Shown: piece by piece, positions 1-11,322 of the stretch
Layout of the letters: each line of letters starts with the position of its first letter
How positions within the stretch are numbered: position 1 is the stretch's first letter
Assembly: GCF_002970935.1 (NCBI RefSeq)
Contig: NZ_CP027194.1
Coordinates: 1,116,001 to 1,180,000, forward strand
Origin: Lactobacillus sp. CBA3606
GTDB taxonomy: Bacteria; Bacillota; Bacilli; Lactobacillales; Lactobacillaceae
Reading direction: 5' to 3'
DNA length: 64,000 nt
Notes under the pieces: model-generated
Told to the model about the DNA's origin: nothing
The model's database searches: none
The model's input: the letters and a program-made list of their open reading frames with translations, nothing else
Program-made: the position numbers and the translations under genes

Positions 1-1256
1 ACCTGCTGATTTGGCTGTGGATACTGTAACAACTGCAAGTTAGTCTTGTAGATATAGTCTTTTAAGCTTAGCTCACGCTTGAACAACGCCAAAATCGGTT
101 GCGTTAATGGATAATTCATCACCGCATCAAATTGCCCCTGATTCACTAACGCTTGGCTACTGTGCCACGCTTCACCCAACAAATAAATATCGGGCTTAAC
201 CTGACGCAACGCCGTACATAGACGGCGCCAAAACCCATGGTCAACTTCATCCGCCACATCAAATCGCCATGCATCAATGTTAAATTGTTCGACCCAATAT
301 TTGGTAACGGCAATCAAGTAATCCTGTACCGCTGGATTCTGGGTATTTAATTTAGGCATTGCGGCTCCAGTTGCAAAAGTTTCATAGTTTAAGGTCCCCG
401 TACGCGTATCACGTCCAACCGGCCAGCCGTGAATGTGGAACCAATCGGCAAACCGTGAGGCCGGCCCATTTTTAACCACATCCAGCCATTGCGGTGCTTG
501 ATCGCCAAAGTGATTGAAGACAGCGTCTAACATAACTTTCATGCCACGCGCATGGACGGCATCCACTAAGGCTTGAAAGTCTTTTTTAGTGCCAAAGTGG
601 GGGTCAATTTCGAAATGATCAATCGTATCATATTTATGATTTGACGGTGCAGTAAAGAGCGGACATAGATATAACCCATTAATGCCCAAATCAGCCAAAT
701 CATCTAAATGATCAATAATTCCTTGCAAATCACCGCCATAAAAAGACGTTCTTTTAACCGGATCAACGCCCCACGGTGTCACGTTTTGTGGATCATTAGT
801 GGCATCGCCATTGGCAAACCGTTCCGGAAAAATCTGATACCAGACCGTCTTTTTTACCCAGGCTGGTGGTAATTGGGCGTCACTAACGTGTAGATAAGGC
901 AGATGAAAATAGTGACTCGTCGTTTGCCAATTAGTCGCGGTATCCGCAAAAAAGCCATCATCACCGTAGCCTAACGTCTGCCCGGTTAAATCTGTCAATT
1001 TAAACGCATAAATCAACCGGTTCGTCGGCAACGTCAACGGACAAGTCCAGACTTGCTGGGCTGCAGTAACCAGTCCTGGCTGGAGCACCGTCTGCTGGAA
1101 AGGCGCCCCCGCTTGCCATAAATACATATCGGCAAACACGACTTCAACTTTTTGAATATCTTGCCGCGCTGTCTTTAACCGTAATAATAAGTGGTGATCG
1201 GCTAGAATCGCCGTATCTTCACTCTCCGGTCGGTGCAAAATTCCTGCTAATTGCAT
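1..1256 (-). CDS. GH13 alpha-glycosidase (neopullulanase / maltogenic amylase type), 3' end missing
   Basis: The reading frame is open to the left window edge, so the C-terminus is missing; about 418 residues are visible. Roughly the first 130 residues look like the N-terminal carbohydrate-binding (CBM34-like) domain of cyclomaltodextrinases and neopullulanases. The (beta/alpha)8 domain follows with the classic GH13 signatures: DAVFNHFG (region I), WRFDVADEVDH with the nucleophile Asp (region II) and LLGEAWH with the acid/base Glu (region III). No signal peptide is seen, so it probably hydrolyses imported maltodextrins in the cytoplasm. The ATG at 1256 sits behind an AGAGGA site, and a cre-like palindrome lies just upstream. 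Family is firm; exact substrate is not. Confidence 0.9.
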   Translation of the reverse strand, partial: MQLAGILHRPESEDTAILADHHLLLRLKTARQDIQKVEVVFADMYLWQAGAPFQQTVLQPGLVTAAQQVWTCPLTLPTNRLIYAFKLTDLTGQTLGYGDDGFFADTATNWQTTSHYFHLPYLHVSDAQLPPAWVKKTVWYQIFPERFANGDATNDPQNVTPWGVDPVKRTSFYGGDLQGIIDHLDDLADLGINGLYLCPLFTAPSNHKYDTIDHFEIDPHFGTKKDFQALVDAVHARGMKVMLDAVFNHFGDQAPQWLDVVKNGPASRFADWFHIHGWPVGRDTRTGTLNYETFATGAAMPKLNTQNPAVQDYLIAVTKYWVEQFNIDAWRFDVADEVDHGFWRRLCTALRQVKPDIYLLGEAWHSSQALVNQGQFDAVMNYPLTQPILALFKRELSLKDYIYKTNLQLLQYPQPNQQ

Positions 1257-1275
1257 GCCTAGTCATCCTCTTTTT

Positions 1276-1289
1276 AGTAACCGGTTACA
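1276..1289 (-). promoter_or_regulatory. cre-like operator upstream of the GH13 gene
   Basis: The minus strand reads TGTAACCGGTTACT, matching 13 of 14 positions of the CcpA consensus TGWAANCGNTNWCA, with a perfect 12-bp palindrome at 1277-1288. It lies about 20 bp before the start codon. CcpA control is the simplest reading; LacI-family maltose regulators bind similar palindromes. Confidence 0.65.
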
Positions 1290-1409
1290 TTTTAACCGGC
1301 TTTAAATTTTTTATCAGCAGTATTAACCGTTGATTTTTGTGTAAATCCCCCCACACAAACGTAATTTAGTGTATCATTTATACCAAATCAACTGAAAGGA
1401 CGTGCATCC

Positions 1410-2903
1410 ATGGAAACACTTTATCGCAGTACCCGCGAAACTGCAAGTCAGACAATGACCAGCTCACAAGCCGTTTTACAGGGACTGACCCCCGACGGCG
1501 GCTTATTTGTCCCCGTTCAACTACCGACCGCCAACTTTGACTTTGATTACTTGGCAACTTTATCTTATCAAGCAGTCGCTTATGAGGTTTTGAAGCTCTT
1601 CTTTACCGATTACACTGAAGCCGAACTCAAAGCCTGTCTCAAAGCAGCTTATGGTGACCAGTTTGATGATCCAGCAATCGCCCCCGTCACGAAACATGGG
1701 CAACAATACTACTTGGAACTCTTTCATGGACCAACGATTGCCTTCAAGGACCTCGCGCTCCAACTATTGCCCCAGCTAATGCTGACAGCGGCTAAAAAGA
1801 ATCACTTAGAATCCGAGGTGGTTATTCTAACCGCTACCTCTGGTGATACTGGTAAAGCGGCCATGGCTGGTTTTGCTGATGTCAATCAAACTAAAATCAT
1901 CGTCTTTTATCCTAAAGACGGCGTTAGCGCCATTCAAAAACAACAGATGGTGACGCAAGCCGGGGCCAATACCTACGTGGTCGCGCTTAATGGGAATTTT
2001 GATGATGCTCAGACTAAGGTCAAGGCGCTACTTAATGACCCCCAATTGCACGCCGAACTGGCTCAAAATAACTTACAATTTTCGAGTGCCAATTCAATTA
2101 ATATTGGTCGGCTCTTTCCCCAAGTCGCCTATTACGTCTATACTTATGCCCAATTAATTAAACAAGGGCGCATTAAAAATGGCGATGAAATAAACTTTAG
2201 TGTCCCAACGGGTAACTTCGGTGATATTTTAGCAGGATACTACGCCAAGCAATTGGGCACCCCCATTCATAAATTAATTTGTGCGTCGAATCGTAACAAT
2301 GTCTTGACCGACTTTTTCAATACTGGCATTTACAATAAACAACGGGACTTTTTCTTAACCAGCTCGCCATCAATGGATATCCTAGTTTCTAGCAATCTAG
2401 AACGCTTGGTCTTTTATCTGACCGGTGCCAATCCTGTGAAAACCGCTGGCTTAATGCAAGACTTACAAACTAAGGGCGCTTACCAGTTGACCCCAACCAT
2501 GCGCCAAGCCATTACCGATTTTTGGGCAGGGTTTGTGACTGAGGACCAAGACCAACACGAAATTAATCATCTGTATGTGCATCATCACTACACGATTGAT
2601 CCTCATACTGCCGTCGCTTCCGCGGTTGCGAAACAATATTGTGCCGCCACTAAAGATCAACGCCCCATGGTAATCGTTGCCACTGCTAGTCCGTATAAGT
2701 TTCCACAAGCGGTCTTAACCGCAATTACGGGGGCGCCCGTAACGGTTGATGGCTTGAGTGCGGTCGATCAACTCCATGATCGCATCAAAACGCCAATTCC
2801 AGCGACGGTGACTCAGCTACGGACCGCCACCGTCAAGCATGACCGTGTCAGCGACCCCGAACAAATGGCCACAACGATTCGTCAAATTTTGCATTTAACG
2901 TAA
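1410..2903 (+). CDS. thrC: Threonine synthase
   Basis: A PLP-dependent enzyme that converts O-phosphohomoserine to threonine and phosphate, the last step of threonine synthesis, in the cytoplasm. The 497-residue length fits the longer threonine synthase class. The N-terminus carries the STRET..S and LTPDGGLFVP elements of that class. The PLP lysine is K113 in IAFKDLALQ, and the phosphate-binding loop is TSGDTGKAA. AAAGGA precedes the ATG. The next gene follows after about 20 bp and is probably co-transcribed. No homoserine kinase or dehydrogenase gene is adjacent. Confidence 0.96.
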   Translation: METLYRSTRETASQTMTSSQAVLQGLTPDGGLFVPVQLPTANFDFDYLATLSYQAVAYEVLKLFFTDYTEAELKACLKAAYGDQFDDPAIAPVTKHGQQYYLELFHGPTIAFKDLALQLLPQLMLTAAKKNHLESEVVILTATSGDTGKAAMAGFADVNQTKIIVFYPKDGVSAIQKQQMVTQAGANTYVVALNGNFDDAQTKVKALLNDPQLHAELAQNNLQFSSANSINIGRLFPQVAYYVYTYAQLIKQGRIKNGDEINFSVPTGNFGDILAGYYAKQLGTPIHKLICASNRNNVLTDFFNTGIYNKQRDFFLTSSPSMDILVSSNLERLVFYLTGANPVKTAGLMQDLQTKGAYQLTPTMRQAITDFWAGFVTEDQDQHEINHLYVHHHYTIDPHTAVASAVAKQYCAATKDQRPMVIVATASPYKFPQAVLTAITGAPVTVDGLSAVDQLHDRIKTPIPATVTQLRTATVKHDRVSDPEQMATTIRQILHLT

Positions 2904-2922
2904 TTTGGAAAGGACTTATCAC

Positions 2923-3720
2923 ATGATTACAACGATTGCACTCGACTTGGATAATACTTTGTTAACTTCCGCAAAGACGATTTCACCCCGGACGGAACGG
3001 GTCCTAAAACAGCTACACACTGCGGGTAAACGCATCGTGCTCTGTACTGGTCGTCCCATTAAAGCCATTCAGCCGTTACTCAAGCAACTGGCGTTAACCC
3101 AACCAACTGATTACTCGATTACTTTTAATGGGGGGTTAGTGCAACAAAATACGACGGCCGCAATTTTGGCACGGACCAGCTTAACCAAGGCAGATTTAGA
3201 ACCGCTATACGCTTTTGCAAAAAAGTTCGGCTTTCCGTTAGACGTGATTGACCTTACTCAGGTGTATTCGCTCATCGAGCTTGGCAAATCACCCTATGAA
3301 GACTTTCTACAAGGACTCATGCCATTTACGGACTTAACTTTTGCGACCTTACCAGCCGATGATTTATTCGGTAAAGTCGTCAGTGCTTCCGACCAAGTAC
3401 CGGCTATTCAGGCCAACTTACCGGCAACCATCGCCGCCAACTTTCACGTCGTGCCCTCACGGCGAAACCTATTAGAATTTTTACCGAACCACACGGATAA
3501 AGCGAGCGGACTTACCCAACTACTCGCCCACTTTAACGAACAGGCCACTAATTTAATGGCCTTCGGTGATGAAGAAAATGATTTAGGCATGCTCAAGCTT
3601 GCTCAGGTGGGCGTCGCCATGGACAATGCCATTCCCGCCGTTAAAGCCGTGGCAACGGCAACAACGCTCAGTAATGATGATGATGGCGTTGCCGTTTTCT
3701 TAGAAAATTATTTTAGTTAA
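2923..3720 (+). CDS. Cof-type HAD-superfamily phosphatase
   Basis: 265 residues. HAD motif I is DLDNTLL near the N-terminus, motif II is CTGRP, and the C-terminal motif GDEENDLGML supplies the magnesium-binding acidic residues. This is the Cof/YidA type (class IIB cap), acting on small phosphorylated metabolites in the cytoplasm; the substrate cannot be read from sequence. A TTG 18 bp upstream is in frame, but it lies inside the GGAAAGG ribosome binding site, so the ATG at 2923 is the start. It follows thrC closely and ends in a strong terminator. Confidence 0.9.
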   Translation: MITTIALDLDNTLLTSAKTISPRTERVLKQLHTAGKRIVLCTGRPIKAIQPLLKQLALTQPTDYSITFNGGLVQQNTTAAILARTSLTKADLEPLYAFAKKFGFPLDVIDLTQVYSLIELGKSPYEDFLQGLMPFTDLTFATLPADDLFGKVVSASDQVPAIQANLPATIAANFHVVPSRRNLLEFLPNHTDKASGLTQLLAHFNEQATNLMAFGDEENDLGMLKLAQVGVAMDNAIPAVKAVATATTLSNDDDGVAVFLENYFS

Positions 3721-3724
3721 CCGC

Positions 3725-3765
3725 AAAAACAGCTAACGCACTTCAATCATGCGTTAGCTGTTTTT
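3725..3765. terminator. Bidirectional intrinsic terminator
   Basis: Perfect 16-bp arms (3725-3740 and 3750-3765) with A/T runs at both ends. It separates the thrC-HAD transcript from the convergent Nudix operon. Confidence 0.9.
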
Positions 3766-3792
3766 GTATGATTAGGCGTTAAAAAAACCAAC

Positions 3793-4350
3793 TTAGCGTA
3801 TAAAAGTCAAATACCACGTCAATGCACAAACCGCTTGCGCTGAATGTAATTGACCAGTTCGTAACAACTCAATCACTTTAGCCAATGGGACTAACTGCGT
3901 ATTCACGTATTCGTCCGCATCAAAATGCCGTTCAACACGTTCACTAGGATCAATATGCGTCAAAATCAAGCTCACCGTTTCATTCGTGAATCCCTCCGAT
4001 GAGCTAATCGTCGTCATCACTTGACTGTCATGGGCAACGTAGCCCGCTTCTTCTTGCAGTTCACGAACAGCCGCCGTTAAAGGCGCCTCACCAGGGTTGA
4101 TCAATCCCGCCGGTAAACTAATCGTTTCGGCATTGCGACCCACCCGATATTCTGAACCTAATACGACTTGGTCATCCGCCGTCAGTGCTAAGATTGTCAC
4201 GGCATCACCATGATCAATCAAATCACGTTCAACGGTTAACCCATCGGGAGTTTGAATCGTTTCTTTTAACAAATTAAAAATCGGTCCCGTATAGACCTGT
4301 TGCTTACGCAGCACTTGGCCGGGACGCCCAACATTATCCATTACTGCCAT
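3793..4350 (-). CDS. Nudix hydrolase, ADP-ribose pyrophosphatase-like
   Basis: 185 residues with an intact Nudix box: G-x5-E at GLINPGE, then REL and QEEAGY. The layout, with an N-terminal beta domain (VERDLIDHGDAV) and a late DADEYV acidic segment, is that of the NudF/ADP-ribose pyrophosphatase group, which cleaves ADP-ribose to AMP and ribose 5-phosphate. It is the last gene of a three-gene minus-strand unit (DUF2829 protein, SDR, Nudix), 15 bp after the SDR. An AAGGGA site precedes the ATG. Substrate is inferred from family only. Confidence 0.88.
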   Translation of the reverse strand: MAVMDNVGRPGQVLRKQQVYTGPIFNLLKETIQTPDGLTVERDLIDHGDAVTILALTADDQVVLGSEYRVGRNAETISLPAGLINPGEAPLTAAVRELQEEAGYVAHDSQVMTTISSSEGFTNETVSLILTHIDPSERVERHFDADEYVNTQLVPLAKVIELLRTGQLHSAQAVCALTWYLTFIR

Positions 4351-4365
4351 TGCGTTATTCCCTTC

Positions 4366-5112
4366 TTACTTCTCTAACCAACCACCATCAATCGGAACCA
4401 CCGTGCCATGAATATAGTCAGCATGGCGACTCGCCAAAAATAACGTTAAATCAGCCACCTCTTGTGGTTGCGCCCAGCGTTTAGCAGGGGTCTCTTGGGC
4501 AACCCATTGCGCCATCTTACCGGCCCCGGCAAAATCAGCCGCATTCATTGGTGTGTCAATTGCACCAGGAGCCAGACAATTAGCCCGAATCCCCTGGCTT
4601 GCATAGTCTAAGTCGACTTGCTTGGTATAACCAATTACGGCATGTTTGGCCGCCGTGTAAGCTGCCCCACCACCACCGGCGACTAAGCCCGCGATTGAGG
4701 CCATGTTAACGAAAACCCCATGTTGCTGGGCTAACATGGCCGGCAAAACCGCATTCGTTACGATGAACTGACTAGTTAGGTCAGTCGCTAAGATCTGTTG
4801 CCATTGGTCTAAGCCAAGCGCCAAAGTCGGTTGATAGCCATCGAGCTTGCCAGCCGTATTACACACAATTTGGGGCTGTCCCAGCACCGCACTGCCAGCC
4901 TTAATTGCTTGCGTTAACGCTGTGGCATCACAAACATCGGCGCGCTGATAGCTTAGTTGCGCCTGCGGCAAGAGACTAGCTGGTTGCGGTTGCCGGTCAA
5001 TCGCAATCACTTGGGCGTGTTGGGCTAAAAAAGCCTGCGTTTGGGCCTGACCAATCCCAGAGGCCGCCCCCGTCACTAATACTGTCTGCCCAGCAAATTC
5101 ACTGAATTGCAT
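4366..5112 (-). CDS. Short-chain dehydrogenase/reductase (SDR)
   Basis: 248 residues, a classical SDR. The cofactor loop is TGAASGIG, the NNAG-type motif reads NTAG, the catalytic Ser/Tyr/Lys lie in MASIAG and YTAAK, and the C-terminal LAPGAIDTPM is typical. An acidic residue after the second strand (AIDRQ) suggests NAD(H) preference. It acts on an unknown carbonyl or alcohol in the cytoplasm. The ATG shares its A with the TAA stop of the preceding DUF2829 gene, so the two are translationally coupled. Confidence 0.9.
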   Translation of the reverse strand: MQFSEFAGQTVLVTGAASGIGQAQTQAFLAQHAQVIAIDRQPQPASLLPQAQLSYQRADVCDATALTQAIKAGSAVLGQPQIVCNTAGKLDGYQPTLALGLDQWQQILATDLTSQFIVTNAVLPAMLAQQHGVFVNMASIAGLVAGGGGAAYTAAKHAVIGYTKQVDLDYASQGIRANCLAPGAIDTPMNAADFAGAGKMAQWVAQETPAKRWAQPQEVADLTLFLASRHADYIHGTVVPIDGGWLEK

Positions 5113-5333
5113 TAGGCGACCAGTTGCCAGTCTTCAGCCAAAATATCACAATCCGTTGGTGACCATAAACTATAGGCTTCATCAGCAGTTTTAATCAAAA
5201 AGTAAGGGTTCAACACATCACCTTGAAAAGTTGACGTCGGTTGTAGCACTACAAAGAGTTCGGTCCCTTCCCAACCAGTCCGAACGGCGCGCTTGCCAGC
5301 CTTTAAGGCCGGTAAAATTGCTTCAAATGTCAT
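5112..5333 (-). CDS. DUF2829 (Tad2-like) small protein
   Basis: About 73 residues. The pattern, with TFEAILPALKAGKRAVRTGW at the start, a central aromatic strand (ELFVVLQ), the SLWSPTDCDILAEDW block and a short tail, is that of DUF2829 (PF11195). As I recall, phage members of this family are the Tad2 anti-Thoeris proteins, which sequester cyclic ADP-ribose-type signals. A longer frame starts at 5375, but GGAGG lies inside it and points to the paired ATGs at 5336 and 5333. It heads the operon with an SDR and a Nudix gene. Function in this bacterium is unknown. Confidence 0.75.
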   Translation of the reverse strand: MTFEAILPALKAGKRAVRTGWEGTELFVVLQPTSTFQGDVLNPYFLIKTADEAYSLWSPTDCDILAEDWQLVA

Positions 5334-5396
5334 CATAAATCCTCCATTAATTAAGTCATACTCAAATCGTAGCATAATCGTCCTGATAAAAACAGC

Positions 5397-5424
5397 GCCT
5401 AAATTTGTACCAACAAATTTAGGC
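5397..5424. promoter_or_regulatory. 11-bp perfect inverted repeat between divergent units
   Basis: GCCTAAATTTG and CAAATTTAGGC are separated by 6 bp. The repeat lies between the minus DUF2829 operon (candidate -10 TACGAT at 5366-5371) and the plus DUF871 unit (candidate -10 TACAAT at 5454-5459). No upstream transcript needs termination here, so an operator is more likely than a terminator. Confidence 0.5.
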
Positions 5425-5500
5425 TTTTGCTGGTATGGACCAATTAATCATGCTACAATGAAAGCGAATACAACTACCAATTATGGAGGAATTAATTATA

Positions 5501-6592
5501 ATGAGTAAACTTGGTGTGTCCGTCTATCCAGAACGGTCAACGTTTGAAAAAGATGCGGCTTATTTAGATTTAGCAGCAAAATACGGCTATCAACGGGTTT
5601 TCACGTCCCTACTTGAAATCAAAGGTAACCAAGATGAAGTCGTCGCTAACTTTAAAAAAGTCATCACTTATGCCAACCAGCTTGGCTTACAGGTGATGGT
5701 CGATGTGAATCCTGGGTTATTCAAACAACTCGGTGTTTCCTATGACGACCTCTCATTCTTCCACAAGTTGGGCGCTTGGGGCGTCCGCCTAGACCTCGGC
5801 TTTACCGGGCAAGAAGAAGCACGCATGACTCACAATGAATATGGCATCAAAATTGAAGTCAACATGTCCAAAGGGACCCATTACGTTGACACCATCATGG
5901 ATTATTATCCTGAAAAAGATAACCTATTGGGATCACATAACTTCTATCCACAAGAATACACCGGCTTAGGTTACGACTATTTTGTCGCTACTTCAAAGCA
6001 ATACCGGCAATACGGCATTAATACTGCCGCCTTCGTCTCATCTAATGACGCAACTTATGGTCCTTGGCCGATGCAAGATGGCCTTTGCACGTTAGAACAA
6101 CATCGTGGGCTCCCCATTGCGACCCAAGTGCAACATCTTAAGATGACCGGCTTAATCGATGATGTCTTAATCGGGAATGCTTACGCCAGTGAAGCGGAAT
6201 TAAAGGCGACCGCTGACATCTTCTTCAGCCCATATCCTTTATTACACCTCACAACGCCCAACGACTTGTCCACTGCTGAAAAAGCGGTGCTCTTTAATCA
6301 AGCGCAAACTTATCGTGGCGACTGTTCCGACTATGTTTTGCGGTCATCACAAACCCGGGTCATCTATAAAGATGATGCTTTCCCAGCCAAGCATACGGAT
6401 GATATCCACGTTGGTGACGTCTTAATTGATAACGATCAATATGGTCAATACAAAGGTGAACTGCAAATTGCATTACGGGACTTTAAGAATACTGGGCGCA
6501 TTAACGTCGTCGGTAAACTCGTCGCCGCCGATCACCAAATTCTAGCTTTATTAGTCCCATGGATGGACTTTAAGTTAGTCGCTGCGAAATAA
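5501..6592 (+). CDS. DUF871 / MupG-family TIM-barrel protein
   Basis: 363 residues of the DUF871 family: an N-terminal TIM barrel (LGVSVYPERST start, then LLEIKGNQDEV and GVRLDLGF) and a C-terminal cyclophilin-like domain from about residue 240. Characterised members in Staphylococcus and Bacillus are MupG, a 6-phospho-N-acetylmuramidase that splits MurNAc-6P-GlcNAc during wall recycling. No murQ or MurNAc PTS gene is adjacent, so the substrate may differ. The ATG at 5501 follows GGAGG by about 11 bp; an ATG at 5483 overlaps that site. The acetyltransferase gene follows after 12 bp. Confidence 0.85.
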   Translation: MSKLGVSVYPERSTFEKDAAYLDLAAKYGYQRVFTSLLEIKGNQDEVVANFKKVITYANQLGLQVMVDVNPGLFKQLGVSYDDLSFFHKLGAWGVRLDLGFTGQEEARMTHNEYGIKIEVNMSKGTHYVDTIMDYYPEKDNLLGSHNFYPQEYTGLGYDYFVATSKQYRQYGINTAAFVSSNDATYGPWPMQDGLCTLEQHRGLPIATQVQHLKMTGLIDDVLIGNAYASEAELKATADIFFSPYPLLHLTTPNDLSTAEKAVLFNQAQTYRGDCSDYVLRSSQTRVIYKDDAFPAKHTDDIHVGDVLIDNDQYGQYKGELQIALRDFKNTGRINVVGKLVAADHQILALLVPWMDFKLVAAK

Positions 6593-6604
6593 AGGAGCTA
6601 AACG

Positions 6605-7789
6605 ATGACTGAAAATTTACGGTTAACAACTGATGCGGACCGCGAAGCCTTTTATCAGTTATATCAATACGCTTTTAACAATCATGACAGTCCGCAACGC
6701 CGCCAATTCTTCATGGCACGTTACCAACATGGTTGGATTTACGGTCGCCATGAGCAGCAACAATTAGTGAGCGGCTTATATAGTCTGCCAATGCAAGTCA
6801 ACTTTCACGGTGTCACCTATCCGATGCATGGGATTGGCGATGTGATGAGTGCCCCCGAGTATTCTGGCCGTGGTGGCGCTGGCAAATTATTAACGGCGGC
6901 GTTACATGACATGGCCGCGCAACAAGTGCCGTTGTCCTATCTGGCCCCGTTTTCGTATGGCTACTATCGCCAATTTGGTTATGAACAGACTTTTACTCAT
7001 ACCGAACAAGTGTTACCCGCCGCCAACTTGCCGCGGCTTAAACCCACGGATCTTTCAGGGACAATTACTCGGTATGGCAACGATGGTATTGCACGCATTA
7101 ACGACTTTTATGCGGCCCAGCCGATTAATCAACGTGGTGGCTTGATTCGGTCAACCTGGTGGTGTCATTATCTCACCTTAAAGCACGACTGGTCCGTTGC
7201 GATTTATCGGAATGCCACCAATCAGATCGAAGGTTATCTCATCTACGAGCGCCAAGCGACCAACTTCGCCATTCAGGAATGGACGACCAGTACACCAGTC
7301 GCCTTTGAGCGGTTGGCGGCTTTCATCACCAAGCATGGGACAACATTTGATACCTTTAGTTATACGGCCCCTAGTGATGATAATAATTTGGCCGACTTAG
7401 CCGCACCTGAAGCCTTAAAAATCCAAACAACGCCCTATATGATGGCAAGAATTGTCGATTTGCCGGCCTTTTTAAAACGGTATCCCTTTACAACAACCGA
7501 CTTAGCGCCACTTCGCTTGGCGATAACTGATCCAGTCTTAACCCAAAACCAAGGTATCTGGACGCTCAGCATCACCGCTGGAACCGTCACCTTGAATCGG
7601 GTGACACCAACGCTTGACGGTGCCGCTGCGGTGCGCTTATCTATTCAACGGCTAACCCAAGCACTCTTTGGCACCCGCACCTTAACTCAAGCTTGGCAGC
7701 ACGGACAAGTTACCGGGGACATGGCGGCGATTAAACGCTTAGATGCCAGTTTGGTTACCACTAAGCCCGCCCTAATTGATTATTTCTAA
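6605..7789 (+). CDS. Eis-like GNAT acetyltransferase with SCP2 C-terminal domain
   Basis: 394 residues. The N-terminal GNAT fold shows the acetyl-CoA loop SGRGGAGKLL and the YGYYRQFGYE segment typical of Eis-like proteins. A second, degenerate GNAT half follows, and then an SCP2-like beta/alpha domain (about 300-394). Family members acetylate amines, including aminoglycosides and other substrates, with acetyl-CoA. It is co-oriented with and 12 bp behind the DUF871 gene, with AAAGGAG before the ATG. The true substrate is not known. Confidence 0.85.
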   Translation: MTENLRLTTDADREAFYQLYQYAFNNHDSPQRRQFFMARYQHGWIYGRHEQQQLVSGLYSLPMQVNFHGVTYPMHGIGDVMSAPEYSGRGGAGKLLTAALHDMAAQQVPLSYLAPFSYGYYRQFGYEQTFTHTEQVLPAANLPRLKPTDLSGTITRYGNDGIARINDFYAAQPINQRGGLIRSTWWCHYLTLKHDWSVAIYRNATNQIEGYLIYERQATNFAIQEWTTSTPVAFERLAAFITKHGTTFDTFSYTAPSDDNNLADLAAPEALKIQTTPYMMARIVDLPAFLKRYPFTTTDLAPLRLAITDPVLTQNQGIWTLSITAGTVTLNRVTPTLDGAAAVRLSIQRLTQALFGTRTLTQAWQHGQVTGDMAAIKRLDASLVTTKPALIDYF

Positions 7790-7792
7790 CCT

Positions 7793-7847
7793 AAAAAGTT
7801 GTTTAGCCTGGTAACCGGATAATCCGGTTCAGCTAAACAACTTTTTT
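7793..7847. terminator. Bidirectional intrinsic terminator
   Basis: A long hairpin with outer arms AAAAAGTTGTTTAGC and GCTAAACAACTTTTTT and an inner stem around AACCGGA/TCCGGTT. It serves the acetyltransferase on the plus strand and the GH1 operon on the minus strand. Confidence 0.88.
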
Positions 7848-7869
7848 GTATTACGCTAATTTAGGCCAA

Positions 7870-9330
<1,461 letters not shown>

Positions 9331-9333
9331 TCA

Positions 9334-10794
<1,461 letters not shown>

Positions 10795-10823
10795 CTATAT
10801 TTTTAACGTATTTTGATAAATAA

Positions 10824-10863
10824 GGGACCCGACCAATACCCTTAAGGCATTCGTCTGGGTCCC
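10824..10863 (-). other. Intercistronic hairpin between PTS IIA and GH1 genes
   Basis: Arms GGGACCC (10824-10830) and GGGTCCC (10857-10863), with an inner near-palindrome around CCTTAAGG. On the minus strand it is followed by a short T-rich stretch (TTATTTATC). It could be a leaky terminator or an RNA processing/stability element that sets different levels of IIA and the enzymes. Confidence 0.55.
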
Positions 10864-10873
10864 CCACTATGAC

Positions 10874-11224
10874 CTATTTTGCTTCAGCAGCTAACCGCCG
10901 ATATAAATCAACAATTTCTCCTGCTAAATCGCGGAAGGTAATGGCATTCATAATATGATCTTGTGAATGAACCAACAACAATGAAACGTGGGTATGTTCC
11001 CCATTAGCTTCATCAGTTAACATTGAAGTTTGTGAATTGTGTGCTTCAGTTAAGAAGTTATCAGCTTCCTTTAACTTAGCATCCGCTGTTGTAAAATCGT
11101 TCTCTTTAGCGGCTCTAATTGCTTCAAAAGCGGAACTTTTGGCGTTACCACCATTCACAATTAACCCCATAATTGTTTCTAGACTTGCTTCTGTTTCAGG
11201 TGTTGCTTGCTTTTCTTCTGCCAT
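10874..11224 (-). CDS. PTS lactose/cellobiose-family IIA component
   Basis: 116 residues, the usual length for a stand-alone IIA of the Lac family. The phosphorylated His is in LLVHSQDHIM; the all-helical trimer pattern with the LETIMGLIVNGG N-terminus is clear. It takes phosphate from HPr and passes it to the IIB cysteine. It lies between the IIB gene and the two phospho-beta-glucosidase genes. No IIC gene is present in the operon, so the membrane partner must be encoded elsewhere. Confidence 0.94.
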   Translation of the reverse strand: MAEEKQATPETEASLETIMGLIVNGGNAKSSAFEAIRAAKENDFTTADAKLKEADNFLTEAHNSQTSMLTDEANGEHTHVSLLLVHSQDHIMNAITFRDLAGEIVDLYRRLAAEAK

Positions 11225-11273
11225 TGACCCTCATCCTTTTTAACTTATTTTTCATCATCCGCATGCCACTAAA

Positions 11274-11307
11274 ATACTGCCCACCGACACACGTTGTTAG
11301 GCAGTAT
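11274..11307 (-). other. Intercistronic hairpin between PTS IIB and IIA genes
   Basis: Perfect 8-bp arms ATACTGCC (11274-11281) and GGCAGTAT (11300-11307) in the gap between IIB and IIA. Only a short T-run follows on the minus strand. A partial terminator or mRNA-stabilising element is plausible. Confidence 0.5.
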
Positions 11308-11322
11308 CTCAACTCTTTTAAC

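Noticed and set aside
5293-5508. 71-codon plus-strand frame before the DUF871 gene
   Set aside because: It runs over the DUF2829 gene and the palindrome, lacks a start site, and conflicts with the -10 box at 5454.
10824-10863. Strong terminator after the PTS IIA gene
   Set aside because: The T-run is short and interrupted, and GH1 genes downstream have no other clear promoter, so I call it an intercistronic hairpin.
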